From Trebonia sp963773105 (GTDB taxonomy: Bacteria > Actinomycetota > Actinomycetes > Streptosporangiales > Streptosporangiaceae), in NCBI GenBank assembly GCA_963773105.1, contig CAVZAA010000001.1:806001-870000 (forward strand): a stretch of 64,000 bases of DNA, given 5' to 3'. The notes beneath the pieces are model-generated. The model ran no database searches. It saw only the letters and a list, made by a program, of their open reading frames with translations, and was not told the origin of the DNA. The translations under genes were made by a program, and so were the position numbers. Below are positions 38,801 to 47,244 of the stretch, piece by piece. The number at the start of each line of letters is the position of its first letter. Positions within the stretch are counted from its first letter, which is position 1.

Positions 38801-39692
38801 CGAGGAAGCCGAGCCCGCCGTTCGCCGCACCCGCACCCGGGCCGGCTCCGCCGTCGCCCGGGTGACGATCGTCTCCGACCCGGAGCCGGCCGCCACCGCC
38901 GCCGACCAGGAACCCACTCCGGAAGCGCTCACGCTCACGGCCACGGAACTGGAAATCCCCGCCGCCGACACGGAAGCCACCACGGAAGCGACGGCCACGG
39001 AGCCAACCACGGCCACGGAGCCAACCACGGCCACGGAGCCAACCACGGCCACGGAGCCAACCACGGCCACGGAGCCAACCACGGCCACGGAGCCAACCAC
39101 GGCCGCGGAGCCAGACGCCCCCGCCGCCGACGCGGCGATCCCGGACGCCCCGGCCGAGCCCCAGGCGGACCTGGAAGCCCCGGCCGAGGTCGCCGACGTG
39201 CCCGCCTTCGAAGCAGCCGACGCCTTCACCGCGCCGACGGAGCCCGCCACCGAGCAGGCCGCCGCCGACCCGGCCGCGCCCGCCGCCCAGGAGCAGCCGA
39301 CCGACGAGCCGGCCGCGCCCGCATCAGCTGCGCTAGCGGTCGCGGAAGAGCCCGCTGAGGAGCAGGCCCTGCCCGACGTGCCCCCCTTCGAGGCGGCGGA
39401 CTCCTTCGCCCCGCCCGCGGACCCGGCCGACGAGCCGCCCGCAACTGAGCCAGGCCAGCAAGCCGACCCGGACCATGCGGCCGACGCCGCAGGCGAGGCC
39501 CCCACCTTCGTAGTCGACGCCGCAGGGGAAGCGTCCCCGATAGCCGAAGCCGCAGGCGAGGGCCAAGCCGCCGCCGAAGCCGAAGGCGAGGCGCTCCCCG
39601 AGCACCAGCCCGACGCCGCCGCCGAGCCGGACCACCCAGCCGACGCCGCAGGCGAGGCACCCCCCGCCGCCCACGCCGAAGGCGAGGCGTAA
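35892..39692 (+). CDS. rne: Ribonuclease E/G family endoribonuclease
   Basis: Single-strand endoribonuclease for rRNA processing and mRNA decay. 1266 residues. Residues 1-340 are disordered, acidic and RTRTR-rich; then the S1 domain (SYVGNVYLGKVQNVLPSMEAAFVDIG), the RNase-H-like and catalytic part with MTVIDVNTGKFTG and GGIVVIDFIDM (DNase I-like metal aspartates) and the zinc-link-like CECCSGRG near 755. Residues 780-1266 are Ala/Glu/Pro-rich with the 18-bp TATEPT repeat. Long N- and C-terminal extensions around a central catalytic core are characteristic of actinomycete RNase E/G. GGAG precedes the ATG. Upstream of rplU as in other actinobacteria. Confidence 0.94.
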   Translation: MLDSEPSNRETDTNEPTGTAAAPAAATPPAPVTASAAPAVPAAVFQPPQVLFQPPAPASDSGPGDRADGDAEGGGRTSRGTRTRSRAASQAPADADAESGESDAGRPAARTRTRGRASTAAAAPEVADGDAESGADADGGRPARTRTRGGRGRSRVRDTAPDDDLFSVEGAEAASAVAESDGSDSARGVDDGPDAESGADDTDTDEGVGSRRSRRRRNSRSSRTRRPGEAASDDYSDGSSAEADGAGDDAEADGEGDDSEGAYADGGAPGRRRRRKRRRPGSADADVTSPDDPPDTVVHVRTPHNPNDDVRSIKGSTRLEAKKQRRREGRESGRRRPPIITESEFLARRESVERTMVVRQRGDRTQIAVLEDGVLVEHYVNRTSHQSYVGNVYLGKVQNVLPSMEAAFVDIGKGRNAVLYAGEVNFDASGLEGQPKRIESALKAGQSVIVQVTKDPVGHKGARLTSQVSLPGRYLVYVPGASMTGISRKLPENERTRLKTILKKVTPEHAGVIVRTAAEGAAEAELDRDITRLAAQWETIEKKAKTASAPALLYGEPDLTVRVIRDVFNEDFARLIVSGDEGWEIIDEYVRFVAPHLADRISRWDHDDDPADDVFAAYRIDEQLAKALERKVWLPSGGSLVIDRTEAMTVIDVNTGKFTGQGGNLEETVTRNNLEAAEEIVRQLRLRDVGGIVVIDFIDMVLESNRDLVLRRLTECLARDRTKHQVAEVTSLGLVQMTRKRVGAGLLEAFSTQCECCSGRGVILTLEVPAETAHRSSAGAARRPVPTPPPLDDGSGHGAGNGNGRSRGNGGDSRPSNGRSGNRRSGGRPDNDWRAPAAAIAGTTLDDTARGDAALEPTALETTALDDAALDSRTHSDTVVEAAVVDGISALDTAALNADAVEDTAAGEGSRNGGRRTRRPTNGGTAFAAAIHVEESPAPAAIVPVVTSVSETAPEPAGFTSVVAGNATATEEAEPAVRRTRTRAGSAVARVTIVSDPEPAATAADQEPTPEALTLTATELEIPAADTEATTEATATEPTTATEPTTATEPTTATEPTTATEPTTATEPTTAAEPDAPAADAAIPDAPAEPQADLEAPAEVADVPAFEAADAFTAPTEPATEQAAADPAAPAAQEQPTDEPAAPASAALAVAEEPAEEQALPDVPPFEAADSFAPPADPADEPPATEPGQQADPDHAADAAGEAPTFVVDAAGEASPIAEAAGEGQAAAEAEGEALPEHQPDAAAEPDHPADAAGEAPPAAHAEGEA
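38991..39116 (+). repeat. 18-bp tandem repeat in rne, six perfect copies plus one degenerate
   Basis: Unit ACGGCCACGGAGCCAACC, starting at 38991 and repeated without change to 39098; the seventh copy (39099-39116) has two changes. Encodes T-A-T-E-P-T in the disordered C-terminal part of RNase E/G. Perfect copies suggest recent expansion. Confidence 0.95.
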
Positions 39693-40108
39693 CCGGGCCG
39701 ACGCCGAAGGCGAGGCCAGCGAAGCCCCAAAGGACGCGCAGGGGCGCAGCGGTGTTCCGCCGCGTCGTTCCGCGCACCGGGTTTAGGTGCGCGGACTTGA
39801 CGCGCCGGAGCACCGCAAGCCCCGGCGCGCCCACCGTCGCCGTCCAAGCCTTTCGCGTGCAGGCCCAGCCACCCCGGCGGCTCACCCACCCACCCCAATG
39901 AGACCGGCCAACGCGGTCTTCTGGAACTGGTATGATCTACAGACAACGACCCGGTAGCTAGCCGTTCAACTAGCGCCTGAGGTCGTTTCATGCGCGTAAG
40001 ATGGCATGTCAGGTTCATGGCGAGCCCGCCACGGTTCCGTATCCAGCCACAATGGCCGGCCACGTCCGACGGCAGCGGGGCACGCATACAGGGAGAGGCA
40101 GTTCTCGG
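39693..40108 (+). promoter_or_regulatory. rne-rplU intergenic region with terminator hairpins and the rplU promoter
   Basis: Two hairpins follow rne: CCGCGCACC/GGTGCGCGG (39770-39794) and CGCGCCGG/CCGGCGCG (39801-39829), likely terminating rne. A good -10 element TATGAT lies at 39931-39936, preceded by TGG in extended -10 fashion, and probably starts the rplU-rpmA-obgE transcript, leaving a leader of about 165 bases. No reading frame here is convincing. Confidence 0.55.
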
Positions 40109-40438
40109 GTGTACGCGATTGTGCGCTGCGGTGGCAGGCAAGAGAAGGTCGCCCTCGATGACGTGCTCACCGTCGACAAGCTGGCAGACGAGGAGACCGG
40201 GTCGAGCGTCACGTTCCCCGCGCTCCTCATTGTGGACGACGGCACGGTCATCAGCGATGCGGCTGAGCTCAGCGGTTACCAGGTAACGGGCGAAGTTGTC
40301 GGCACCGCCAAGGGTCCGAAGATCAACATGATCCACTACCGGAACAAGACGGGCTACAAGCGCCGTCAGGGTCACCGCCAGAAGTACACCCAGGTCCGGA
40401 TCACCGGCATCGCGAAGTCGTCGAAGTCGAAGGCGTAA
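40109..40438 (+). CDS. rplU: 50S ribosomal protein L21
   Basis: Structural protein of the large ribosomal subunit. 109 residues from GTG 40109 (MYAIVRCGGRQEKVALDDVL), with the conserved KGPKINMIHYRNKTGYKRRQGHRQ-type basic segment (binds 23S rRNA) and the end ITGI. Normal length. GGGAGAGG upstream as ribosome site. Co-transcribed with rpmA 12 bases downstream. Confidence 0.97.
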   Translation: MYAIVRCGGRQEKVALDDVLTVDKLADEETGSSVTFPALLIVDDGTVISDAAELSGYQVTGEVVGTAKGPKINMIHYRNKTGYKRRQGHRQKYTQVRITGIAKSSKSKA

Positions 40439-40450
40439 GGGACATCAGAA

Positions 40451-40732
40451 ATGGCACACAAGAAGGGCGCGTCGTCCAGCCGCAACGGCCGTGACTCCAA
40501 CGCGCAGCGGCTTGGCGTGAAGCGCTTCGGCGGCCAGTTCGTGAACGCGGGCGAGATCATCGTCCGGCAGCGTGGCACCCACTTCCACCCGGGCGAGGGT
40601 GTCGGCCGCGGTGACGACGACACGCTGTTCGCGCTGGTGACCGGCAAGGTCAAGTTCGCCAGGTACCGCGGTCGCCGCGCGGTCGGCGTCGTACCGCACG
40701 TGGACGCGCTGAACGTAGAAAACGTGGCCTAA
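40451..40732 (+). CDS. rpmA: 50S ribosomal protein L27
   Basis: 93 residues. Begins MAHKKGASSSRNGRDSNAQR; the N-terminus reaches the peptidyl-transferase centre. Contains VIVRQRGTHFHPG-type motif (IIVRQRGTHFHPGEGVG) and ends with the usual FARYRGRRAVGVVP region. No N-terminal extension needing cleavage is seen. Between rplU and obgE as usual. Confidence 0.97.
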   Translation: MAHKKGASSSRNGRDSNAQRLGVKRFGGQFVNAGEIIVRQRGTHFHPGEGVGRGDDDTLFALVTGKVKFARYRGRRAVGVVPHVDALNVENVA

Positions 40733-40808
40733 GAGGCCAAAGCAGAACGAGAACGTGCGTGGCGGGCCGGTTTTCCTGGCCCGCCATTCGCATGTAAAGG
40801 GGATCAAC

Positions 40809-42197
40809 ATGGCTGAGTTCGCTGACCACGCATTGCTACGGGTGCAGGCCGGCCATGGCGGGAACGGCTGCGCGTCGGTCCACCGAGAGAAGTTCAAGCC
40901 GCTGGGCGGCCCCGACGGTGGCAACGGCGGTCGCGGCGGCAGCGTGATCCTCGAGGTGGACGCGTCGAGCTCGACGCTGCTCGACTTCCACCGCCGCCCG
41001 GTCAGGAAGGCGGACAACGGCCGCCAGGGCGAAGGGTCGAACCGCAACGGCGCGGCCGGCGAAGATCTGATCATCAAGGTGCCGAGCGGCACCGTGGTCC
41101 TCTCCGCTGACGGCGAGGTCCTGGCCGACCTGGTGGGGACCGGCACCCAGTACATCGCGGCGGCGGGCGGCCGCGGCGGCCTCGGCAACGCGGCGCTCGC
41201 GTCGGCGCGGCGCAAGGCCCCGGGCTTCGCGCTCAAGGGCGAGCCCGGAGATGACCGCGAGCTCACGCTCGAGCTCAAGGCGGTGGCCGACATCGGCCTG
41301 GTCGGCTTCCCCAACGCGGGCAAGTCCTCGCTGATCGCGGCCATGTCCGCCGCCCGGCCGAAGATCGCCGACTACCCCTTCACCACCCTGATACCGAACC
41401 TGGGCGTGGTCGAGGCGGGCGACGTCCAGTTCGTCGTCGCCGACGTGCCCGGCCTCATCCCCGGCGCGAGCGAGGGCAAGGGCCTCGGCCATGACTTCCT
41501 CAAGCACGTAGAGCGCTGCTCCGCGCTGGTGCACGTCCTCGACTGCGCCACCGACGAGCCCGGCCGCGACCCGATCAGCGACCTCGACACGATCGAGGCC
41601 GAAGTGGCCCGCTACGAGGAGATCGTCGGGGTCGGCCTGGCAGGCACGAGCATGCTCGACCGGCCGCGGCTGGTCGTGCTCAACAAGATCGACGTCCCCG
41701 AGGGCCGCGAGCTCGCCGACCTGGTCAAGGCCGAGCTGCGGGACCGCGGCCTGGCCGTCTACGAGGTCTCGGCCGCGACCACCGAGGGGCTGCGCGAGCT
41801 CAGGTACGCGATGGCGGAGATCGTGGAGGCGGCCCGGGCGTCTCGTCCCGAGCCGGTCGCCGAGCGGATCGTCATCCGTCCGGCGGCGGCCAAGGACAAG
41901 GGCTTCCAGGTGGTCCACCGACCGGATGGCGCCTACCTGATCAGCGGCGAGCAGCCGAGCCGGTGGGTCAGGCAGACGGACTTCACCAACGAGGAGGCGA
42001 TCGGCTACCTGGCCGACCGGCTCGCCCGCCTCGGCGTCGAGGAAGCGCTGGCCAAGGCCGGCGCCGGCTCCGGCGACACCGTGCTGATCGGCGACGAAGG
42101 CGACGAAGTCATCTTCGACTGGGACCCGGACCTGTCGGCGGGCGACGGCGCCCACGTGGCCGGCCCGCGTGGCACCGACCGCCGCCTGCAACGATGA
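40809..42197 (+). CDS. obgE: GTPase Obg, ribosome assembly and stress response
   Basis: 462 residues. Glycine-rich Obg domain (VQAGHGGNGCASVHREKFKP, GGPDGGNGGRGG), G domain with G1 GFPNAGKSSL, switch DYPFTTLIPNLGVV, G3 DVPGLIPGAS and G4 NKID, then a C-terminal OCT domain (FQVVHRPDGAYLISG, EEAIGYLADRLARLGVEEAL). Essential in most bacteria; binds the 50S subunit. Stop overlaps the region just before proB. Confidence 0.96.
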   Translation: MAEFADHALLRVQAGHGGNGCASVHREKFKPLGGPDGGNGGRGGSVILEVDASSSTLLDFHRRPVRKADNGRQGEGSNRNGAAGEDLIIKVPSGTVVLSADGEVLADLVGTGTQYIAAAGGRGGLGNAALASARRKAPGFALKGEPGDDRELTLELKAVADIGLVGFPNAGKSSLIAAMSAARPKIADYPFTTLIPNLGVVEAGDVQFVVADVPGLIPGASEGKGLGHDFLKHVERCSALVHVLDCATDEPGRDPISDLDTIEAEVARYEEIVGVGLAGTSMLDRPRLVVLNKIDVPEGRELADLVKAELRDRGLAVYEVSAATTEGLRELRYAMAEIVEAARASRPEPVAERIVIRPAAAKDKGFQVVHRPDGAYLISGEQPSRWVRQTDFTNEEAIGYLADRLARLGVEEALAKAGAGSGDTVLIGDEGDEVIFDWDPDLSAGDGAHVAGPRGTDRRLQR

Positions 42198-42213
42198 CCG
42201 GAGCCGCCGAGCG

Positions 42214-43428
42214 ATGACCGAAGCCGCTGCCAAGGATGAGGATCAGGCGGAGCGCGGCGAGACCGCGCTGAGCGATGTCAGCGCCGACGTCCACGCCGAC
42301 GCCGACGGGGGAGTTGCTGCGCGCCCGGACATCGCGGCGTCGGTGCGGACCGTACTCAAGATCGGCTCGTCGTCGCTCACCATGCGCGACGGCACGATCG
42401 ACGACGCGCGCATCGCCGCCCTCGTAGGCGCCATCGCCGACCGGATTCGTTCCGGCCGCCAGGTGCTGCTGGTGACTTCCGGCGCGATCGCGACCGGCCT
42501 GGTCCCGCTCGGCCTGAAGAGACGACCGCGCGACCTCGCCACCCAGCAGGCGGCCGCCTCGGTGGGCCAGGGACTGCTGATGGCCCGGTACAGCACGGCG
42601 TTCGCCGCGCACGGCCTTGGCACCGGCCAGGTGCTGCTGACCGCCGACGACCTGATGCGCCGTGGCCACTACCGTAACGCCCAGCGGACCCTCGACCGCC
42701 TGCTCGACCTGGCGATCGTGCCCGTCATCAACGAGAATGACACGGTCGCCACCGACGAGATCCGCTTCGGCGACAACGACCGCCTGGCCGCGCTGGTGGC
42801 CCACGTCACCAGGGCTAGCGCGTTGATCCTGCTCTCGGACGTGGACGGCCTCTACGACGGCGACCCGAGAAAGGGCGGTGCCAGCCGTCTCGACGTGGTG
42901 GCGGGCCCGGAGGACCTGACGCACGTCCGGGTGGGCAGGACCGGCCAGTCCGGGGTGGGCACCGGCGGCATGTCCACCAAGGTCGACTCGGCCCTGATCG
43001 CGACCGGGGCCGGCATCCCCACGGTCGTCACGGCCGCCTCCGACGCGGCCGCCGCTCTGGCGGGCGCGCGGACGGGCACCTATTTCGCCCCCACCGGCCA
43101 CCGGCGGAGCACTCGCCTGCTGTGGCTGGCCCACGCGGCGGTACCCCAGGGAACCCTGAGGCTGGACGACGGCGCCGTCGAGGCCGTCATCGTCCGCCGC
43201 GCCTCCCTGCTGCCCGCGGGCATCACCGGCGTCGACGGCGCCTTCGAGGCAGGCGACCCGGTGGACCTCGCCACAGAAACCGGCCGCCTGGTCGCCCGGG
43301 GTCTGGTCAACTACGACGCCAAGGAGATCCCCGCCCTGATGGGCCGATCCACCCGCTGGCTCTCCACCAAGCTCGGCCACGAATACGAACGCGAAGTAGT
43401 CCACCGCGACGACCTGGTAGTCCTGTAG
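42214..43428 (+). CDS. proB: Glutamate 5-kinase
   Basis: First step of proline biosynthesis. 404 residues with the amino-acid-kinase domain (VLKIGSSSLTM, LVTSGAIATGLVPLGL, VINENDTVATDEIRFGDNDRLAALVA, LLSDVDGLYDGDP) and a C-terminal PUA domain (LPAGITGVDGAFEAGDPVDL). The first 40 residues are an Ala/Asp-rich extension. ATG at 42214 follows GGAG; it lies 17 bases after obgE. A window-distal putA degrades proline, so the two are opposite pathways. Confidence 0.95.
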   Translation: MTEAAAKDEDQAERGETALSDVSADVHADADGGVAARPDIAASVRTVLKIGSSSLTMRDGTIDDARIAALVGAIADRIRSGRQVLLVTSGAIATGLVPLGLKRRPRDLATQQAAASVGQGLLMARYSTAFAAHGLGTGQVLLTADDLMRRGHYRNAQRTLDRLLDLAIVPVINENDTVATDEIRFGDNDRLAALVAHVTRASALILLSDVDGLYDGDPRKGGASRLDVVAGPEDLTHVRVGRTGQSGVGTGGMSTKVDSALIATGAGIPTVVTAASDAAAALAGARTGTYFAPTGHRRSTRLLWLAHAAVPQGTLRLDDGAVEAVIVRRASLLPAGITGVDGAFEAGDPVDLATETGRLVARGLVNYDAKEIPALMGRSTRWLSTKLGHEYEREVVHRDDLVVL

Positions 43429-43460
43429 CCTGCGGCAGCCCAGACCCGGCAAGACGGACT

Positions 43461-43489
43461 TTGCAAATCCTATAAACTGGATCATAATA
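43461..43489 (+). promoter_or_regulatory. Promoter upstream of the FAD flavoprotein gene
   Basis: TTGCAA (43461-43466) and CATAAT/ATAATA (43483-43489) with 16-17 bases between, in a notably AT-rich stretch directly after proB. The transcript would begin shortly before the GGGAGA ribosome site of the next gene. Confidence 0.6.
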
Positions 43490-43529
43490 GTAGGGTTTTC
43501 TACCTCGAGTCACCAGGGAGAAGATCCGC

Positions 43530-45019
43530 TTGGCCGACCACACCGATCTGACCACCGGCGTTCTCGTTATTGGGGGCGGGCTGGCCGGCTCCTGGGCCGC
43601 GCTCTCGGCCGCCCAGCGGGGCGTCCGGCCACCGAACTGCTGCTGCACGGCGACGGGTCGGTGGCCGGCGCATCCGGCATCCGCCTGCAGGAGGGCGGGA
43701 CCTGGAGCTGCCTGGCCCCTGCCGTCATCCTCGCCACTGGCGGCACGGCCTTCCTCTCCAGGCTGCTTGGCGCCAACAACAACACCGCCGACGGGCATCT
43801 GATGGCCGCCGAGGCGGGCGCTCAGTTCAGCGGGATGGAGTTCTCCTGCTTCTACACCCTGGCCGCCGCCCATTCGACGATGACCAGGGCGTTCCCGTTC
43901 ATGTACGGTACCTACCACGACTGCGACGGCGGCGAGCTCGCGTTCGAGAGCCCCCAGACGGGCCTCCCGATGATCGCGCGGGCGCTGCTCAGAGGTCCCG
44001 TCACCGTCGTCCTCGACCGGATGCCGCGGCAGACCAGGAAGTTGGGCTACCGCACGTGCAGCCCAACTTCCTGCTGCCGCTGCTCCGTAAGGGCATCGAC
44101 CCGTTCAACGACCCGTTCCCGGTCACACTGCGCGGCGAGGGCACCATCTGCAGGACCGGCGGAATCGCGCTGACCGGCCTGGACTGCCAGGCCGGAGTGG
44201 AGGGCCTCTACGCCGCGGGCGATGTTGCCAGCGGGCAGCCGATCGTCGGTGCCGCATCAGGCGGGGGCCAGCCCAACTCCGCCTGGTGCGTCGCGTCCGG
44301 CACCTGGTCCGGCCGGGCGGCGGCCGCGCGCGCCTCCCGACGTCCCATCGCCGCAGGCGCAGGCGTCGAGGCAGGCCGGCATTGGCGCCGGGCGGAACGT
44401 TCGGGAACCGTCGGCAACCGCGCCAGCGGCGCCGGCTGGACCGACGCCGACCTCGAGAGCGCCCGCCGCAGCGTCTCTCGCGAGCTCAACGACCTTGACA
44501 AGAACATGTTCCGCAGCGGCGCGGGTCTGTGACGTTCGCTCGGCTTGCTCGACGATCTGTGGACCCAGCTGGCGGGTCGGCCCAGGGATGGCTCCGTCCC
44601 GCGGAACGTCGGCCGCGACGCCCTCCGCGCCCGCGAGACCGAGGCGCTCGTTGCGGCCGGCCGCTGGGTGCTGAGCTCGGCGCTCGCCCGGCAGGAGAGC
44701 CGTGGCATGCACGAGCGGGTTGACGCGCCGGACCTTGACCCCTGACGTCGGGCCGGACTGCGAGCGGCCGGAGCCGGTCGACGAGCAGGCCATCACCCAG
44801 ACCGACTGGCCGCAGCAGTACCGCCGCGACTCCGGCTGGGGCAAGAACCGCCAGGACCACCCCAACGAGGTCTGGTACATGCAGCAGATGCTCCCCGAGG
44901 CCCTGGCCATTCGGGCGGGCGATCGGGGTCGGCACAACGAAAGAGACGAATGGCGCGAGCGAGACAAAAAGCGGGGCGCCGAGGGAGACCCCCGGCGCCC
45001 CGCTCCACGAGACGTTTAG
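43530..45019 (+). pseudogene. FAD-dependent oxidoreductase, succinate dehydrogenase/fumarate reductase flavoprotein type; internal deletion and frameshifts
   Basis: TTG start at 43530 after GGGAGA. Starts with the dinucleotide-binding GVLVIGGGLAGSWAALSAAQRG. It then jumps directly to ATELLLHGDGSVAGASG in another frame, so roughly 100 residues expected in between are missing. Next come VILATGGTAFLSRLLGANNNTADGHLM, TLRGEGTICRTGGIAL and GLYAAGDVASGQPIVGAASGGGQ (second FAD motif), then the helical C-terminal domain in yet another frame (LGLLDDLWTQL, ETEALVAAGRWVLSSALARQESRG). Beyond about 44745 the sense is unclear, and the frame reading to 45019 enters a terminator hairpin. Substrate unknown; not convincingly NadB. 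Confidence 0.7.
44966..45005 (-). terminator. Intrinsic terminator of the M48 peptidase gene
   Basis: AGCGGGGCGCC (44971-44981) and GGCGCCCCGCT (44995-45005) pair perfectly; on the minus strand the stem is followed by TTTTT (44971-44967). It can also end plus-strand transcripts, less well. Confidence 0.85.
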
Positions 45020-45028
45020 GCAGCAGGC

Positions 45029-46081
45029 CTAGTTGTTGTCGTTGTCCCCGTTGCCGCCGCTCCCGCCGCGGTTGCCGCCGCCGCCGAAGCGGTCGAACAG
45101 CCCGCCCGCCACGCGCGCGCCGGTGTCCGCGACGCCGCGGAAGATGCCCGCCAGCGGGTCCTCCGACCGGGCCCACGACTCACGGTAGGAGTTGGCCGCG
45201 TTGCGCGCCTCGTCGGTGACCTTCGCGTCTCGGTCGGTGTCGCGGCGCGGGTAGTCGCCGGCCAGGATCGCCTCGTACTCGCCGTTGGTCGCCCACCGGT
45301 CGAGCTCGGCGAACCGGACCACCGCGAACGGGTGGGTGTTCCCCTGCAGCTGGAGCAGCTTGAGAATCGAGTCCCGCAGGTCGGGCACCGCGTCGTACTC
45401 GCGCGCCTGCTCGCGGAAGGCGTCGGGGTTGAGCTCAGACAGCTGCGGCCCGCCCGCCAGCTTCATCAGCGCCCGCCTGGCCGCGTCCACGTCCTGGCCC
45501 GCGAGCAGACCTGCCCGGTCGCACGAGACCTCGGACTTGCGGAACCACTCCTCGAGCCCCCAGATGATGGCCCGCAGGCCTAGGTACCCGATCGGCATCC
45601 ACGCGATCCGCATGGAGAGCTGGATGAGGATCAGCAGCATCGTCCGGTAGACGGCGTGCCCGGACAGGATGTGCCCGAGCTCGTGGCCGACCACGAAGCG
45701 GAGCTCTTCCTCGTCGTTCAGGTTGACCAGCCCGGTCGTGAGCACGATGAACGGCCGGTCCTTGCCGATCGCCATCGCGTTGACGATGGGCGACTGCATG
45801 ACGTAGCACTCGGGAATGTCGGGCAGGTCGAGGATGTAGGAGCCGTCCCGCACGAGCGAGTAGATGTGCGGGAACTGGCGCTCGGAGACCTTGACCGCGC
45901 CCGCCAGGAACATCAGCCGCAGGGCGCGTTCGTTGAATAGGCCGAACAGCTTAGACAGCAGCACGTCGAACCCGCTCAGCTTGCGCAGCGCGACAAGGGC
46001 GGAACGGTCGGCGGGGTGCTCGTAGGCGCGGGACGAGATGCCGGTGAGCCGGACACGGGCCCGATCGGGAACTGAAGTCAT
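45029..46081 (-). CDS. M48-family zinc metallopeptidase
   Basis: 350 residues. HELGH at 133-137 gives the two zinc histidines and the catalytic Glu; the third ligand is probably Glu184 in KSEVSCDRAG. Two hydrophobic segments (FGLFNERALRLMFLAGAV and MLLILIQLSMRIAWMPIGYLGL) suggest membrane association. The tail is Gly/Asn-rich. The family includes membrane-protein quality-control peptidases such as HtpX; the target here is unknown. Stands alone, with its own terminator. Confidence 0.9.
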   Translation of the reverse strand: MTSVPDRARVRLTGISSRAYEHPADRSALVALRKLSGFDVLLSKLFGLFNERALRLMFLAGAVKVSERQFPHIYSLVRDGSYILDLPDIPECYVMQSPIVNAMAIGKDRPFIVLTTGLVNLNDEEELRFVVGHELGHILSGHAVYRTMLLILIQLSMRIAWMPIGYLGLRAIIWGLEEWFRKSEVSCDRAGLLAGQDVDAARRALMKLAGGPQLSELNPDAFREQAREYDAVPDLRDSILKLLQLQGNTHPFAVVRFAELDRWATNGEYEAILAGDYPRRDTDRDAKVTDEARNAANSYRESWARSEDPLAGIFRGVADTGARVAGGLFDRFGGGGNRGGSGGNGDNDNN

Positions 46082-46212
46082 ATCTCGATACTAGCTCCCC
46101 CCGAGGCGTCAACGCATCGTCCCACGGGCGTAACCCGAAGGTATGAGCAGGAACATTTTTGGCCGCCGCGGCCCTATACCATCTCGATACCGTTGAACTA
46201 AGGAGATGGCGG

Positions 46213-46812
46213 TTGATTAACGGGCGCAGACGGGTCGGCGTGATGGGCGGTACCTTCGACCCCATCCACCATGGCCACCTGGTGGCGGGCAGCGAGGTGG
46301 CACACCACTTCGGCCTGGACGAGGTCGTCTTCGTGCCCACCGGGGAGCCGTACCAGAAGGACGACAGGAAGGTCTCCCCGGCCGAGGACCGCTATCTCAT
46401 GACGGTGATCGCCACCGCCTCCAACCCCCGGTTCTCCGTCAGCCGGGTCGACATTGACCGGCCCGGGCCCACGTACACGATCGACACGCTCCGCGATCTC
46501 AAGGACGCGAGCGGTCCGCAAACCGACCTATACTTCATAACTGGCGCGGATGCCCTGGCGAACATACTCACCTGGCATGACGTTGACGCGCTGTTCTCGC
46601 TCGCGCATTTCATCGGCTGCACGCGGCCGGGGCACCGGCTGACCGGGGCCGGGTTGCCGGACGGGAAGGTCTCCCTGGTGGAAATCCCCGCACTGGCGAT
46701 TTCGAGCAGCGAGTGCCGTCACCGGGTCGCCGCGGGCGAGCCGGTCTGGTATCTGGTGCCGGACGGCGTAGTCCAGTACATCGGCAAGCGTGGACTGTAC
46801 GCCAGGTCGTGA
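46213..46812 (+). CDS. nadD: Nicotinate-nucleotide adenylyltransferase
   Basis: Makes deamido-NAD from nicotinate mononucleotide and ATP. 199 residues. Nucleotidyl-transferase motif GGTFDPIHHGHLV, then VPTGEPYQK, ITGADALANILTWHD and the second motif ALAISSSECR. A TTG start at 46213 is chosen: AAGGAG precedes it by seven bases, and an ATG inside the ribosome site leads at once to a stop. Followed by rsfS and a phosphatase, a common actinomycete order. Confidence 0.95.
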   Translation: MINGRRRVGVMGGTFDPIHHGHLVAGSEVAHHFGLDEVVFVPTGEPYQKDDRKVSPAEDRYLMTVIATASNPRFSVSRVDIDRPGPTYTIDTLRDLKDASGPQTDLYFITGADALANILTWHDVDALFSLAHFIGCTRPGHRLTGAGLPDGKVSLVEIPALAISSSECRHRVAAGEPVWYLVPDGVVQYIGKRGLYARS

Positions 46813-46857
46813 GACCCTAAAAAGAACAACCCTCGACCGAGGAGGCCGACGCACCAC

Positions 46858-47244
46858 GTGACTGCCACCCCAAGGGCCATTGAGCTCACCGAGATCGCCG
46901 CGCTGGCCGCGGCGGAGAAGCTGGCCACCGACATCGTCGCCTACGACGTAAGTGACCAGCTTGCGATCACCGACGCGTTCCTGCTGTGCACCGGGGCCAA
47001 CGACCGGCAGGTTCGCTCGATCGTCGATGAGGTGGAGCTCAAGCTCAAGCAGGCCGGCGGCTCCCTCCGGAGGAGGGAGGGCGAGAACGAGAGCCGCTGG
47101 GTGCTGCTTGACTACAACGACATCGTGGTCCACGTGCAGAACAAGGAGGAGCGCGTCTTCTACGCCCTCGAGCGGATCTGGAAGGACTGCCCGGAGATCG
47201 CGCTCCCCGAGGCCGCCCTCGCAGCGAACGGCACCCAGAGCTGA
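46858..47244 (+). CDS. rsfS: Ribosome silencing factor
   Basis: 128 residues, DUF143/RsfS family. Binds ribosomal protein L14 and blocks subunit joining in starvation. Conserved stretches: IVAYDVSDQLAITDAFLLCTGANDRQVRSIVDEV, GENESRWVLLDYNDIVVHV and FYALERIWKDCP. GTG start with GAGGAGG upstream. Overlaps or touches the phosphatase gene, probably one operon with nadD. Confidence 0.94.
   Translation: MTATPRAIELTEIAALAAAEKLATDIVAYDVSDQLAITDAFLLCTGANDRQVRSIVDEVELKLKQAGGSLRRREGENESRWVLLDYNDIVVHVQNKEERVFYALERIWKDCPEIALPEAALAANGTQS

Noticed and set aside
43530..44532. L-aspartate oxidase (nadB) as identity of the FAD protein
   Set aside because: No nadA/nadC neighbours and the preserved central region is not specific to NadB; only the general flavoprotein family can be supported.
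44702..45019. Separate 105-residue protein after the flavoprotein
   Set aside because: Its start overlaps the end of the flavoprotein helical domain, it has no ribosome site and it ends inside a terminator hairpin.
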